Below, piece by piece: positions 1-5,833 of a stretch of DNA of 12,548 nucleotides (position 1 is the first letter of the stretch; the number at the start of each line of letters is the position of its first letter). The stretch covers positions 1 to 12,548 of the forward strand of contig CANQLQ010000026.1 of the NCBI GenBank assembly GCA_947624755.1, written 5' to 3'. Below the pieces are notes generated by a model. It searched no databases, was not told the origin of the DNA, and was given only the letters and a program-made list of their open reading frames with translations. This DNA comes from an uncultured Clostridia bacterium (GTDB lineage: Bacteria; Bacillota; Clostridia; Oscillospirales; Acutalibacteraceae). The position numbers and the translations under genes were made by a program.

Positions 1-179
1 GTTCAGCACTAAGCTGTGCCGTGGGGCAAGTGGTAAAGGCTTACATCAATCCAACACGCGTAACTCGTGCAGGCGATGCCTGCCGCGTAATTCCTGCGGA
101 CGATGTCCGCCGCGTAACTCGTGCAGGCGATGCCCGCCACGCCTTGCGTGCTTAGCATAAGATTTAATCAGAGCTTTCC
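1..179 (+). mobile_element. MITE-like repeat element E1, left end beyond window
   Basis: This is the right-hand part of the repeat family found four more times in this window. The supported part is 57-179: three tandem 27-bp hairpin cassettes, a degenerate fourth hairpin (CACGC-CTT-GCGTG, 138-150), then the terminal inverted repeat GATTTAATCAGAGCTTTCC ending at 179. That terminus has one extra T compared with E3 (GAGCTTCC). The flanking bases are TTAT, which do not fit the YTAR-like targets of E3 and E4. Orientation, defined by cassettes reading CGCGTAA followed by the terminus, is the same as E3. Bases 1-56 have no recognisable match to the other copies and may be element interior or older host sequence. 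It lies immediately upstream of obg. Confidence 0.75.
57..137 (+). repeat. Three tandem 27-bp hairpin cassettes in E1
   Basis: Three head-to-tail units lie at 57-83, 84-110 and 111-137, each exactly 27 bp. Each starts CGCGTAAYT and ends in a 15-bp hairpin with loop GAT. The arms are GCAGGC/GCCTGC (perfect), GCGGAC/GTCCGC (perfect, two pairs changed together relative to the first) and GCAGGC/GCCCGC (one A-C mismatch). Phase, loop and linker start are conserved while the arms change in pairs. Confidence 0.9.
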
Positions 180-246
180 TTATAAAAAGTAATATTTGTA
201 AGGCATACCATAAAAAATATTGTAAGAAGAATGTGGGGCGAAAGTT

Positions 247-1518
247 ATGTTTATTGATAAAGCAACTATACACATCAAAGCAGGCGACGGCGGTAACGGC
301 GCTGTTGCTTTCCATAGAGAAAAATATATCGCATCGGGCGGACCTGACGGCGGCGACGGAGGAAAAGGCGGAGACATTATTTTTATTGTTGATGACAGCC
401 TTTCTACTCTTTCTGATTTCAAATATAAAAGAAAATATAAAGCGCCCAAAGGCGCGGACGGTTCAGGTGCAAGAAGGAACGGCAAAAAGGCCGAAGATCT
501 TATAATAAAAGTGCCGAGGGGTACAATTATCCGCGAATGTGAAAGCGGTGCGGTTATGAGCGATATGTCTACTGACGAACCTTTTGTTGCTGCCAAAGGC
601 GGCAAGGGCGGCTGGGGAAACAGCCATTTTGCAACCGCTACAAGGCAGACGCCTCGGTTTGCAAAAGCAGGTATGCCCGGTGAGGAATGGGATGTAACGC
701 TTGAACTTAAATTGCTTGCGGATGTCGGTCTGCTTGGTTTTCCGAATGTCGGCAAGTCAAGCTTTATTTCTGTTGTAAGCGAAGCAAAGCCTATTATAGC
801 CGACTACCATTTCACAACAATTACACCGGTTCTCGGAGTAGTTTCGTTGGGCGAGGGCAGCTCATTTGTAATTGCCGACATTCCCGGCCTTATTGAAGGA
901 GCAAGCGAGGGAATAGGTTTAGGCCATGAATTTCTTCGCCATGTTGAGCGCTGCCGTATGCTTCTTCATATCGTTGACGTTGCAGGAAGCGAGGGAAGAG
1001 ATCCGATTGAAGATTTTGAAAAGATAAATCATGAGCTTGAAGCCTTTAATCCCGAGCTTGCAAAACGTCCGCAAATTGTAGCCGGAAACAAAATTGACCT
1101 TGCAACGGACGAGCAGAGAGAAAGTTTCAAAAATTATATTGAAAGCAAAGGCCTTCAATATTTTGAAATGTGCGCTCCGATACTTGAAGGCACAAAAGAG
1201 GTTATCAATGCCGTTGCGGCAAAGCTTTCAACTCTTCCGCCTGTAAAATACTATGAAAAGGAAGAAATTCCGCTTGAAGTTACTCTTAAAAGGAGCAACA
1301 CCGGCTTTAAGATTACGGTTGAGGACGGGGTATATATTGTTGATGCGCCGTGGCTTATACGAATCATAAGCCAGACTGATATGGACGACTATGAATCACT
1401 TCAGTATTTTCAACGAGTCCTTATTTCAAGCGGTATAATAGACGGACTTCGACAAGCCGGTATTCAGCAGGGCGATACGGTAAGCATTTATGATATTGAA
1501 TTTGACTTTGTAAACTAA
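247..1518 (+). CDS. obg: Obg-family GTPase (ribosome assembly / stress)
   Basis: This is a cytoplasmic GTPase that associates with the 50S subunit and acts in late ribosome assembly, with links to the stringent response in the family. Its 423 residues are close to the usual length (about 428 in Bacillus). The domains run in order: glycine-rich Obg fold (about 1-157, with many GGDGG-type turns), the G domain (about 158-335) and the C-terminal OCT domain (about 345-423). G1 is GFPNVGKSS at 164-172, switch I is DYHFTT, G3 is DIPGLIEGA, and G4 is NKID at 281-284. The ATG at 247 is preceded by a weak GTGGGG Shine-Dalgarno at 233-238. The start matches the family's usual N-terminus (MFIDKATIHIKAGDGGNG). 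In Firmicutes obg usually follows rplU-rpmA; those genes, if present, lie left of the window, beyond repeat E1. The stop codon TAA abuts repeat E2 directly. Confidence 0.97.
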   Translation: MFIDKATIHIKAGDGGNGAVAFHREKYIASGGPDGGDGGKGGDIIFIVDDSLSTLSDFKYKRKYKAPKGADGSGARRNGKKAEDLIIKVPRGTIIRECESGAVMSDMSTDEPFVAAKGGKGGWGNSHFATATRQTPRFAKAGMPGEEWDVTLELKLLADVGLLGFPNVGKSSFISVVSEAKPIIADYHFTTITPVLGVVSLGEGSSFVIADIPGLIEGASEGIGLGHEFLRHVERCRMLLHIVDVAGSEGRDPIEDFEKINHELEAFNPELAKRPQIVAGNKIDLATDEQRESFKNYIESKGLQYFEMCAPILEGTKEVINAVAAKLSTLPPVKYYEKEEIPLEVTLKRSNTGFKITVEDGVYIVDAPWLIRIISQTDMDDYESLQYFQRVLISSGIIDGLRQAGIQQGDTVSIYDIEFDFVN

Positions 1519-1535
1519 GGAAGCACTGATTAATT

Positions 1536-1617
1536 GCACGCATGGCGTGCAGCAATTACGCGGCGGGCATCGCCCGCAGGAGTTACGCGGACACGCATGG
1601 CGTGCGCCAATTACGCG
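1536..1617 (-). repeat. Three 27-bp hairpin cassettes in E2
   Basis: On the minus strand the units are 1617-1591, 1589-1563 and 1562-1536, with a single extra base at 1590. The arms are GCACGC/GCGTGT with loop CAT (the end pair is G-U in RNA), GCGGGC/GCCCGC with loop GAT (perfect), and GCACGC/GCGTGC with loop CAT (perfect). All start CGCGTAA. Two hairpin types therefore alternate inside one array. Confidence 0.9.
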
Positions 1618-1692
1618 GGATAGAAATTATATAAAATTATAATTTTACACCGCGAAAATACTTTGTCCTTAATTTGAAAGTATATTTTTATA

Positions 1693-1742
1693 TTCCGCAA
1701 TACTTTGTGTATTGCCGAGTATTTTGGCAAAGTATTGCGGAA
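1693..1742. repeat. 15-bp inverted repeat inside E2
   Basis: The arms TTCCGCAATACTTTG (1693-1707) and CAAAGTATTGCGGAA (1728-1742) are perfectly complementary around a 20-nt loop. The equivalent site in E3 keeps only a 9-bp version (AATACTTTG 3247-3255 / CAAAGTATT 3276-3284). Neither arm is followed by a clear T-run, so it is not a typical intrinsic terminator. Confidence 0.8.
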
Positions 1743-1840
1743 AATTTGCAAGCAATATGAGTATTAAGCCCTAAGCGTGATTTAATCAGAGGTTCCTTAA
1801 AATGTTAAAATACGCTTTTAAGAAAAAATAAAAAGGAAGC

Positions 1841-1891
1841 ACGATTACGGATATACAAGCTTTATCTGTATTTTGCTATTATCCGTATCGT
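1841..1891 (+). promoter_or_regulatory. Imperfect hairpin in the mrnC leader
   Basis: ACGATTACGGATA (1841-1853) can pair with TATCCGTATCGT (1880-1891) with one bulged base. A nested ATACA/TGTAT stem (1853-1857 with 1867-1871) can fold inside. The outer stem ends 11 nt before the mrnC ATG and leaves the weak GGAAA ribosome site (1894-1898) single-stranded. A role is unproven; a cleavable leader for an RNase III-type enzyme is one idea. Confidence 0.45.
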
Positions 1892-1902
1892 TTGGAAATT
1901 TA

Positions 1903-2298
1903 ATGAACAGATTGTTTGATAAAAAATGTGACGCGGCACAGTTAAGTCCGCTTACGCTTGCTTTTGTAGGTGACACGGTTTTTGACCTTTTTGTGCGTGA
2001 AAAGCTCGTTTGTGAAGCTAACCGACCGGTTAAAAAGCTTCACAGCCTTGCTTCGGACATGGTCAATGCGGCGGCGCAGGCGCAGTCTGCAAGAAAACTT
2101 GCGGATTTTCTAAATGAAAAAGAACTCGGTGTTTTGAAAAAGGGAAGAAATGCTCATACTAATCACAAAGCTAAAAATATGAGCGGAAGTGATTACCATG
2201 CGGCAACCGGACTTGAAGCGCTTTTCGGCTATCTTTATCTTGACGGACAGATCGAGCGTTTGCAGGAGATTTTTGATTTTATCACCAAGGAAAAGTAA
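1903..2298 (+). CDS. mrnC: Mini-ribonuclease III
   Basis: This is a small RNase III-like enzyme that, in Bacillus, matures 23S rRNA ends by cutting double-stranded precursor RNA. It has a catalytic RNase III fold but no double-stranded RNA-binding domain, and the 131-residue length fits that. Signature segments are LAFVGDTVFDLFVRE near residues 19-33, where the Asp and Glu fit the metal-binding positions of the family, KKGRNAHT, and ATGLEALFGYLYLDG near the end. A TTG at 1873 would add ten residues, but MNRLFDKKCDAAQLSPLTLAF is the natural start and GGAAA lies about four bases upstream of the ATG. The ribosome site is weak. It lies between two inverted copies of the repeat family, with the YitT-family gene 18-30 bases downstream, probably cotranscribed. 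Confidence 0.9.
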   Translation: MNRLFDKKCDAAQLSPLTLAFVGDTVFDLFVREKLVCEANRPVKKLHSLASDMVNAAAQAQSARKLADFLNEKELGVLKKGRNAHTNHKAKNMSGSDYHAATGLEALFGYLYLDGQIERLQEIFDFITKEK

Positions 2299-2316
2299 CG
2301 CTTTCGCCCTGTTGGG

Positions 2317-3186
2317 TTGTGTTATATTTTGAAAAAAGCAAAGCTTAAAATATATGTAAAAGATTTTACCCTTACTGTTTTCGGTTCGATTCTTTACAGT
2401 CTGAGCGTCAATATGTTTTCGGTGCCTAACAGCATTGTCCAAGGCGGGCTTACGGGAATTTCAATTATGCTCAACCGTTTGTTTCCGGTTATTCCGGTCG
2501 GTGCGGCAATATTTGTGATGAACACTCCGCTTTTTATAATCGGCGCTTTTAAAATCGGAAAGAGGTTTATTCTAAGAACCTTTGCGGCAACTTTCATTTT
2601 TACAGCCGCAATTGATATCGGTGAGCTTTTCATAAAACCGTACCGGGGCGACAATCTTCTTGCCTGTATTTTTTTGGGTGTGTTTTCGGGACTCGGTCTT
2701 GCGTTCGTAATGCTTTCGGGCGCAACGACGGGCGGTACGGAAATTGTAGCTATTCTTGTGCGTCAGAAGATGCCGTATGTACCCATTGGCAGAATGATAC
2801 TTTTTGTTGACCTTCTTATAATTTCCGTTTCATATTTTGTTTATAGAAACGTTGAAGTAATTATGTATGCCGTGGTGGCTTTATTCGTATCGACAAGAGT
2901 TATCGACTTTGTTCTCGGCGGTGCGGGTCACAATAAAATTATGTTTGTTGTGACGGATTCGCCTAAGAAAATCGCCTCGGCAGTTATGAGCAAAATAAGA
3001 CGCGGCGTTACTGTTCTGCCTGCGTCGGGCGGATACTCGGGAAGAGAAAAAAGTCTTGTTTTCTGCGTAGCAAGAGCAAGCGAAATTGCAAGAGTAAACA
3101 GAATGCTTTCAGATATAGATAAAAACAGCTTTACCGTTGTGGGGGATATTGGTGAGGTGCTCGGCAACGGTTGGAAAAGCACTTAA
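2317..3186 (+). CDS. YitT-family membrane protein (DUF161 + DUF2179)
   Basis: This integral membrane protein belongs to the YitT/YqfU/YpjC group, whose transport role is not settled. At 289 residues it has the normal family size. The N-terminal two thirds hold about five or six hydrophobic segments (roughly 18-34, 57-78, 85-105, 115-137, 155-200), including the family's GATTGGTEIVA signature near 137-147. A soluble C-terminal DUF2179 domain (about 206-285) carries the usual RRGVTVLPASGGYSG stretch and ends VGDIGEVLGNGW. Only non-ATG starts are available: TTG at 2317 or TTG at 2329. No good Shine-Dalgarno precedes either, so translation may be coupled to mrnC, which ends 18 or 30 bases upstream. 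The TAA stop lies within the 4-bp TTAA flank of repeat E3. Product family confident; start uncertain. Confidence 0.88.
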   Translation: MCYILKKAKLKIYVKDFTLTVFGSILYSLSVNMFSVPNSIVQGGLTGISIMLNRLFPVIPVGAAIFVMNTPLFIIGAFKIGKRFILRTFAATFIFTAAIDIGELFIKPYRGDNLLACIFLGVFSGLGLAFVMLSGATTGGTEIVAILVRQKMPYVPIGRMILFVDLLIISVSYFVYRNVEVIMYAVVALFVSTRVIDFVLGGAGHNKIMFVVTDSPKKIASAVMSKIRRGVTVLPASGGYSGREKSLVFCVARASEIARVNRMLSDIDKNSFTVVGDIGEVLGNGWKST

Positions 3187-3377
3187 GGAAGCTCTGATTA
3201 AATCACGTTTAAGGCTTAATACTCATCTTGCTTGCAAATATTTCGTAATACTTTGCGAAAATACTCGGCAATCCACAAAGTATTGACTTAGATTTTTGGA
3301 ACAAAAAAAGAAAATTCCAAATTAGGAGACAAAATGTTTTCGCGGAGTAAAATTATAATTTTATATAATTTCTATCC

Positions 3378-3431
3378 CGCGTAACTCCTGCGGGCGATGC
3401 CCGCCGCGTAATTGGCGCACGCCATGCGTGC
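3378..3431 (+). repeat. Two 27-bp hairpin cassettes in E3
   Basis: Units lie at 3378-3404 (arms GCGGGC/GCCCGC, loop GAT) and 3405-3431 (arms GCACGC/GCGTGC, loop CAT). Both arm pairs are perfect. The first unit is identical to the middle unit of E2; the second differs from the first-listed unit of E2 only in the last base. Confidence 0.9.
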
Positions 3432-3446
3432 CCACTGCGTGTGCCA

Positions 3447-3465
3447 CCTCCCCTTTCAGGGGAGG
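3447..3465. repeat. CCTCCCC/GGGGAGG hairpin
   Basis: A perfect 7-bp stem (3447-3453 with 3459-3465) with loop TTTCA sits between the cassettes and the right terminus of E3. It is absent from E2, E4 and the visible part of E5. It may be a separate small palindromic repeat inserted into or captured by E3. Confidence 0.7.
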
Positions 3466-3614
3466 CAAAACTGCTTAATCGAAAAAATTAGATTTAATCA
3501 GAGCTTCCTTAATTTTAAGTAAATTTCAATTATTCGGTGTACTTCATAAAAGAGAATATTTTTCGCTGCGGGGAAAAGACAGCTTTAAATTTTATATAAA
3601 AAGGAGAATACAAA

Positions 3615-4583
3615 ATGAATTTTACCACAAATTCAAACGGAACATCAGATGGCTTCTGCCTTGTCAGAAGTGTTGAGAAAAAAATGAACATAAAAGGTGT
3701 ACCTTATCTTGACCTTATTCTTTGCGACAAAAGCGGTGAAATCAACTCAAAGCTTTGGGACTATAAAGAAGATATTCACGGAATTTATGAATCTGGTGAT
3801 CTTGTTAAGATAAGGGGTACAATAACTCAATATAACGGAGCCGACCAGCTTCGTATTGATAAAATCAGGCATGTAAATGATCTTGATAATGTAGATATGA
3901 GCCGGTTTGTTCCTACTGCCGAATATGAAGGAAAAATGATGCTTGATGAGATCTATGCCGTAATAGAAAAAGTGAAAGATGAAGATCTTAAAAGGCTTAC
4001 ATATTCAATCATTAAAGACAGCGAAGAAAAGCTGCTTTTCTGGCCGGCGGCGTTCAAGCTTCATCACGCAATGAGAGGCGGACTTCTTTATCATACCCTT
4101 TCGATTCTTCGTATGGCTCAGTCGGTCTGCAAAATTTATCCGTCCGTTGACAGCGACCTTCTTTTTTGCGGAGTTATACTTCATGATATTTGCAAAATTG
4201 ATGAATTTGACGTAGGCTCTGCCGGAATAGTAACAAGCTATTCCGTAAAAGGTGAACTTCTCGGCCACCTTGTTATGGGCGCTATGAAAATTGCCGAAAA
4301 AGCAAAACAGCTCGGAATCTCTCAGGATACCGCAACGCTTGTTGAGCATATGATAATTTCACATCACGGCACACCGGAATTCGGTTCTGCTATAAGACCG
4401 ATGTTCCTTGAAGCGTCAATTCTCAGTCAGCTTGACACTCTTGACGCAACGATTTTTGAAATTGAAAGTGCGGCAGGTGCGGTAAAAGAAGGTGAATTTA
4501 CTCCCCGTCAATGGGCGCTTGACAACAGAAAACTTTTCAATCACGCAAGAAAGCCGCTTGAAACCAAAGCAAAACTTGATTAA
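3615..4583 (+). CDS. yhaM: YhaM-like 3'-5' exoribonuclease (OB fold + HD domain)
   Basis: This is a cytoplasmic metal-dependent 3'-5' exoribonuclease of the YhaM/CBF1 family, involved in RNA turnover. Its 322 residues compare with about 314 in Bacillus YhaM. The N-terminal OB fold (about 12-90) shows the usual order: LDLILCDKSGEINSKLWD, then GDLVKIRGTITQYNGADQLRI. The HD phosphohydrolase domain (about 140-310) has HTLSI with H160, the HD pair H190-D191 in GVILHDICKIDEF, H250-H251 in ISHHG, and the downstream LDTLDA motif. Start: ATG with AAGGAG at 3601-3606, eight bases upstream. It stands alone between repeat E3 and the rsmD promoter region. No obvious hairpin terminator follows it. Confidence 0.92.
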   Translation: MNFTTNSNGTSDGFCLVRSVEKKMNIKGVPYLDLILCDKSGEINSKLWDYKEDIHGIYESGDLVKIRGTITQYNGADQLRIDKIRHVNDLDNVDMSRFVPTAEYEGKMMLDEIYAVIEKVKDEDLKRLTYSIIKDSEEKLLFWPAAFKLHHAMRGGLLYHTLSILRMAQSVCKIYPSVDSDLLFCGVILHDICKIDEFDVGSAGIVTSYSVKGELLGHLVMGAMKIAEKAKQLGISQDTATLVEHMIISHHGTPEFGSAIRPMFLEASILSQLDTLDATIFEIESAAGAVKEGEFTPRQWALDNRKLFNHARKPLETKAKLD

Positions 4584-4639
4584 AAGCCTAAAAAATATAT
4601 GGAAAATAACGGAAAAAACAAGAAAATAACAAAATAGTG

Positions 4640-4668
4640 TTGCTTTTTTCATGAAAAAATGCGATAAT
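4640..4668 (+). promoter_or_regulatory. Candidate sigma-A promoter for rsmD-coaD
   Basis: TTGCTT (4640-4645), a 17-bp spacer and GATAAT (4663-4668) lie about 35 bp upstream of rsmD. A perfect 16-bp palindrome TTTTTTCATGAAAAAA (4644-4659) overlaps the -35 edge and spacer, where a regulator could bind. The -35 box is weak. Confidence 0.45.
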
Positions 4669-4706
4669 TAATTATCATTATACTCTTGGACAAAAGGAGA
4701 TAGATG

Positions 4707-5258
4707 ATGAGAGTAATAACCGGTACTGCAAGGGGACGAAAGCTCATTACTCTTGAAGGTGATGATGTTCGACCGACAACGGATAAGGTTAAGGAGTCTC
4801 TTTTCAATATTATTCAGTTTGATGTTGAAGGCGCAAGCTTCCTTGATTTGTTTGCCGGAAGCGGTCAAATCGGAATTGAAGCCCTTTCAAGAGGAGCAAG
4901 GCAGGTCGTTTTTGTGGACAAGTCAAAAAAGAGTATTGACGTTATAAGGCAAAACCTCAAAACGACAGGCTTTGAAAAAAATGCGGTTGTAACAGGCGGT
5001 GACAGTATAGCTTTTCTTCAAAGAAGAAAGGAAAAATACGACATAGCTTTTCTTGATCCTCCCTATTCGACAGGACTTCTTCAAAAGGCTCTTGAATTTT
5101 TGCCGAATGTAATGAGCCGTAATGCAACAATTATCTGTGAAGCCCCGATAAACGAAGAACTTCCGATAACTGTCGGTGATTTCAAAATTTTCAGAAAATA
5201 TTCATATGGCAAAACGGCCCTGACTTCATATAAGCTTCCCGAAGCGGCGGAGGAATAA
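4707..5258 (+). CDS. rsmD: 16S rRNA (guanine-966 N2) methyltransferase RsmD
   Basis: This SAM-dependent methyltransferase modifies G966 (E. coli numbering) of 16S rRNA in the assembling small subunit. The 183-residue length is typical. The N-terminus MRVITGTARGRKL matches the family's RNA-contacting start, followed by RPTTDKVKESLFNII. SAM-binding motif I is FLDLFAGSGQIGIEALSRGA near residues 46-65, and the catalytic DPPY motif is D117-Y120. Two ATGs are adjacent (4704 and 4707). AAGGAG at 4694-4699 gives 4- and 7-base spacing, so the second ATG is preferred and also gives the canonical MRVI start. coaD follows with three bases between stop and start, a conserved bacterial pairing. Confidence 0.95.
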   Translation: MRVITGTARGRKLITLEGDDVRPTTDKVKESLFNIIQFDVEGASFLDLFAGSGQIGIEALSRGARQVVFVDKSKKSIDVIRQNLKTTGFEKNAVVTGGDSIAFLQRRKEKYDIAFLDPPYSTGLLQKALEFLPNVMSRNATIICEAPINEELPITVGDFKIFRKYSYGKTALTSYKLPEAAEE

Positions 5259-5261
5259 AAA

Positions 5262-5765
5262 ATGGGAATAATTGCAATATATCCGGGAAGCTTTGACCCG
5301 ATAACTATTGGGCATCTTGACATAATCAAAAGAAGCGCAAAGCTTTTTGACAAGGTTATCGTTGTTGTTATGTCAAATTACCGAAAATTAAACAGCACTC
5401 TGTTTTCCGTTGAGGAGCGTGTCGATTTTATAAAAAAATGCACTTCGCAAATTAAAAATGTTGAGGTTGAATCTTATATGGGACTTCTTGCCGACTATGC
5501 AAGACAAAAAAATGCAAGCGCAATTGTAAAGGGTCTGAGGGTAGTTTCCGACTTTGAAGATGAATTTCAGCAGGCGCTTATCAACAAAAAGCTCAATGAT
5601 GAAGTTGAAACGGTTTTTATGGCGGCTTCGTCCGAGCATATGTTTTTAAGCTCAAGCATGATAAAGCAAGTATGTCAGCTCGGCGGAGATGCGGCTCAGT
5701 TTCTTCCCGAAGAAGTCAGCGAAGAAATTACAAAGCGTCTTTCGCAAAATGTAAAATTACATTAA
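5262..5765 (+). CDS. coaD: Phosphopantetheine adenylyltransferase
   Basis: It transfers AMP from ATP to 4'-phosphopantetheine to give dephospho-CoA, the penultimate step of CoA synthesis, as a cytoplasmic (usually hexameric) nucleotidyltransferase. At 167 residues it is close to the family's roughly 160. The N-terminal YPGSFDPITIGH (residues 7-18) includes the T/HxGH nucleotide-binding motif ending at H18. The central segment has YMGLLADYARQ, IVKGLRVVSDFEDE and QALINKKLN. The C-terminal LSSSMIKQV corresponds to the ISSSxxR/K ATP-binding motif. GGAGG at 5249-5253, inside the end of rsmD, is eight bases before the ATG, so the pair is translationally close and cotranscribed. Confidence 0.97.
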   Translation: MGIIAIYPGSFDPITIGHLDIIKRSAKLFDKVIVVVMSNYRKLNSTLFSVEERVDFIKKCTSQIKNVEVESYMGLLADYARQKNASAIVKGLRVVSDFEDEFQQALINKKLNDEVETVFMAASSEHMFLSSSMIKQVCQLGGDAAQFLPEEVSEEITKRLSQNVKLH

Positions 5766-5833
5766 TTATAACGCAGTAAACGCATGATTTTTGTCTGAGT
5801 TTATATGCATTGATAAAAGAAAGGATTTTTATT

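Larger units (their letters stand above)
1519..1796 (-). mobile_element. MITE-like repeat element E2 (278 bp)
   Basis: This is a complete element between obg and mrnC. The left terminus is GGAAGCACTGATTAA and the right terminus, read inward on the minus strand, is GGAACCTCTGATTAAATC: an imperfect inverted repeat. The flanks are CTAA (1515-1518, containing the obg stop codon) and TTAA (1797-1800), one base short of a duplication. On the minus strand it aligns along nearly its whole length with E3: a TTAATACTCAT..TTGCTTGCAAAT segment, an ACTCGGCAAT.CACAAAGTATTG segment, a 48-bp core (1611-1658) with one mismatch to E3, then the hairpin cassettes. No open reading frame for a transposase is present, so it must be non-autonomous. 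Confidence 0.85.
3187..3508 (+). mobile_element. MITE-like repeat element E3 (322 bp) with TTAA flanks
   Basis: This is a complete element between the YitT-family gene and the yhaM-like gene. The termini are an inverted repeat of GGAAGCTCTGATTAAATC (18 bp perfect: left 3187-3204, right complement 3491-3508). Both sides are flanked by TTAA (3183-3186 and 3509-3512), compatible with a 4-bp target duplication, though TTAA is self-complementary so the evidence is weaker than for E4. The interior is homologous to E2 read on the minus strand, including the 48-bp core (3337-3384), which contains the 14-bp palindrome AAAATTATAATTTT at 3349-3362. It carries two 27-bp cassettes and, unlike E2, a CCTCCCC/GGGGAGG hairpin near the right end. 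No transposase is encoded. Confidence 0.88.

Noticed and set aside
1..56. End of an upstream gene such as rpmA
   Set aside because: No frame in these bases reads like a ribosomal protein L27 C-terminus; content left unassigned.
57..137. CRISPR array
   Set aside because: Units are contiguous 27-bp repeats with no variable spacers, and no cas genes are nearby.
46..315. Minus-strand ORF encoding a His/Arg-rich 9-residue repeat protein
   Set aside because: It is simply the translation of the 27-bp cassettes (27 is a multiple of three) plus the antisense of obg; no ribosome site or family resemblance.
180..755. Long minus-strand ORF opposite obg
   Set aside because: Antisense shadow of a well-supported GTPase gene, proline/serine-rich low-complexity product.
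1728..1745. Right arm of the E2 hairpin as an intrinsic terminator for obg
   Set aside because: The stem is good but no T-run follows on either strand.
5791..5819. Promoter TTGTCT-17-TAAAAG before the coiled-coil gene
   Set aside because: The -10 box overlaps the ribosome binding site, so the transcript would start after it.
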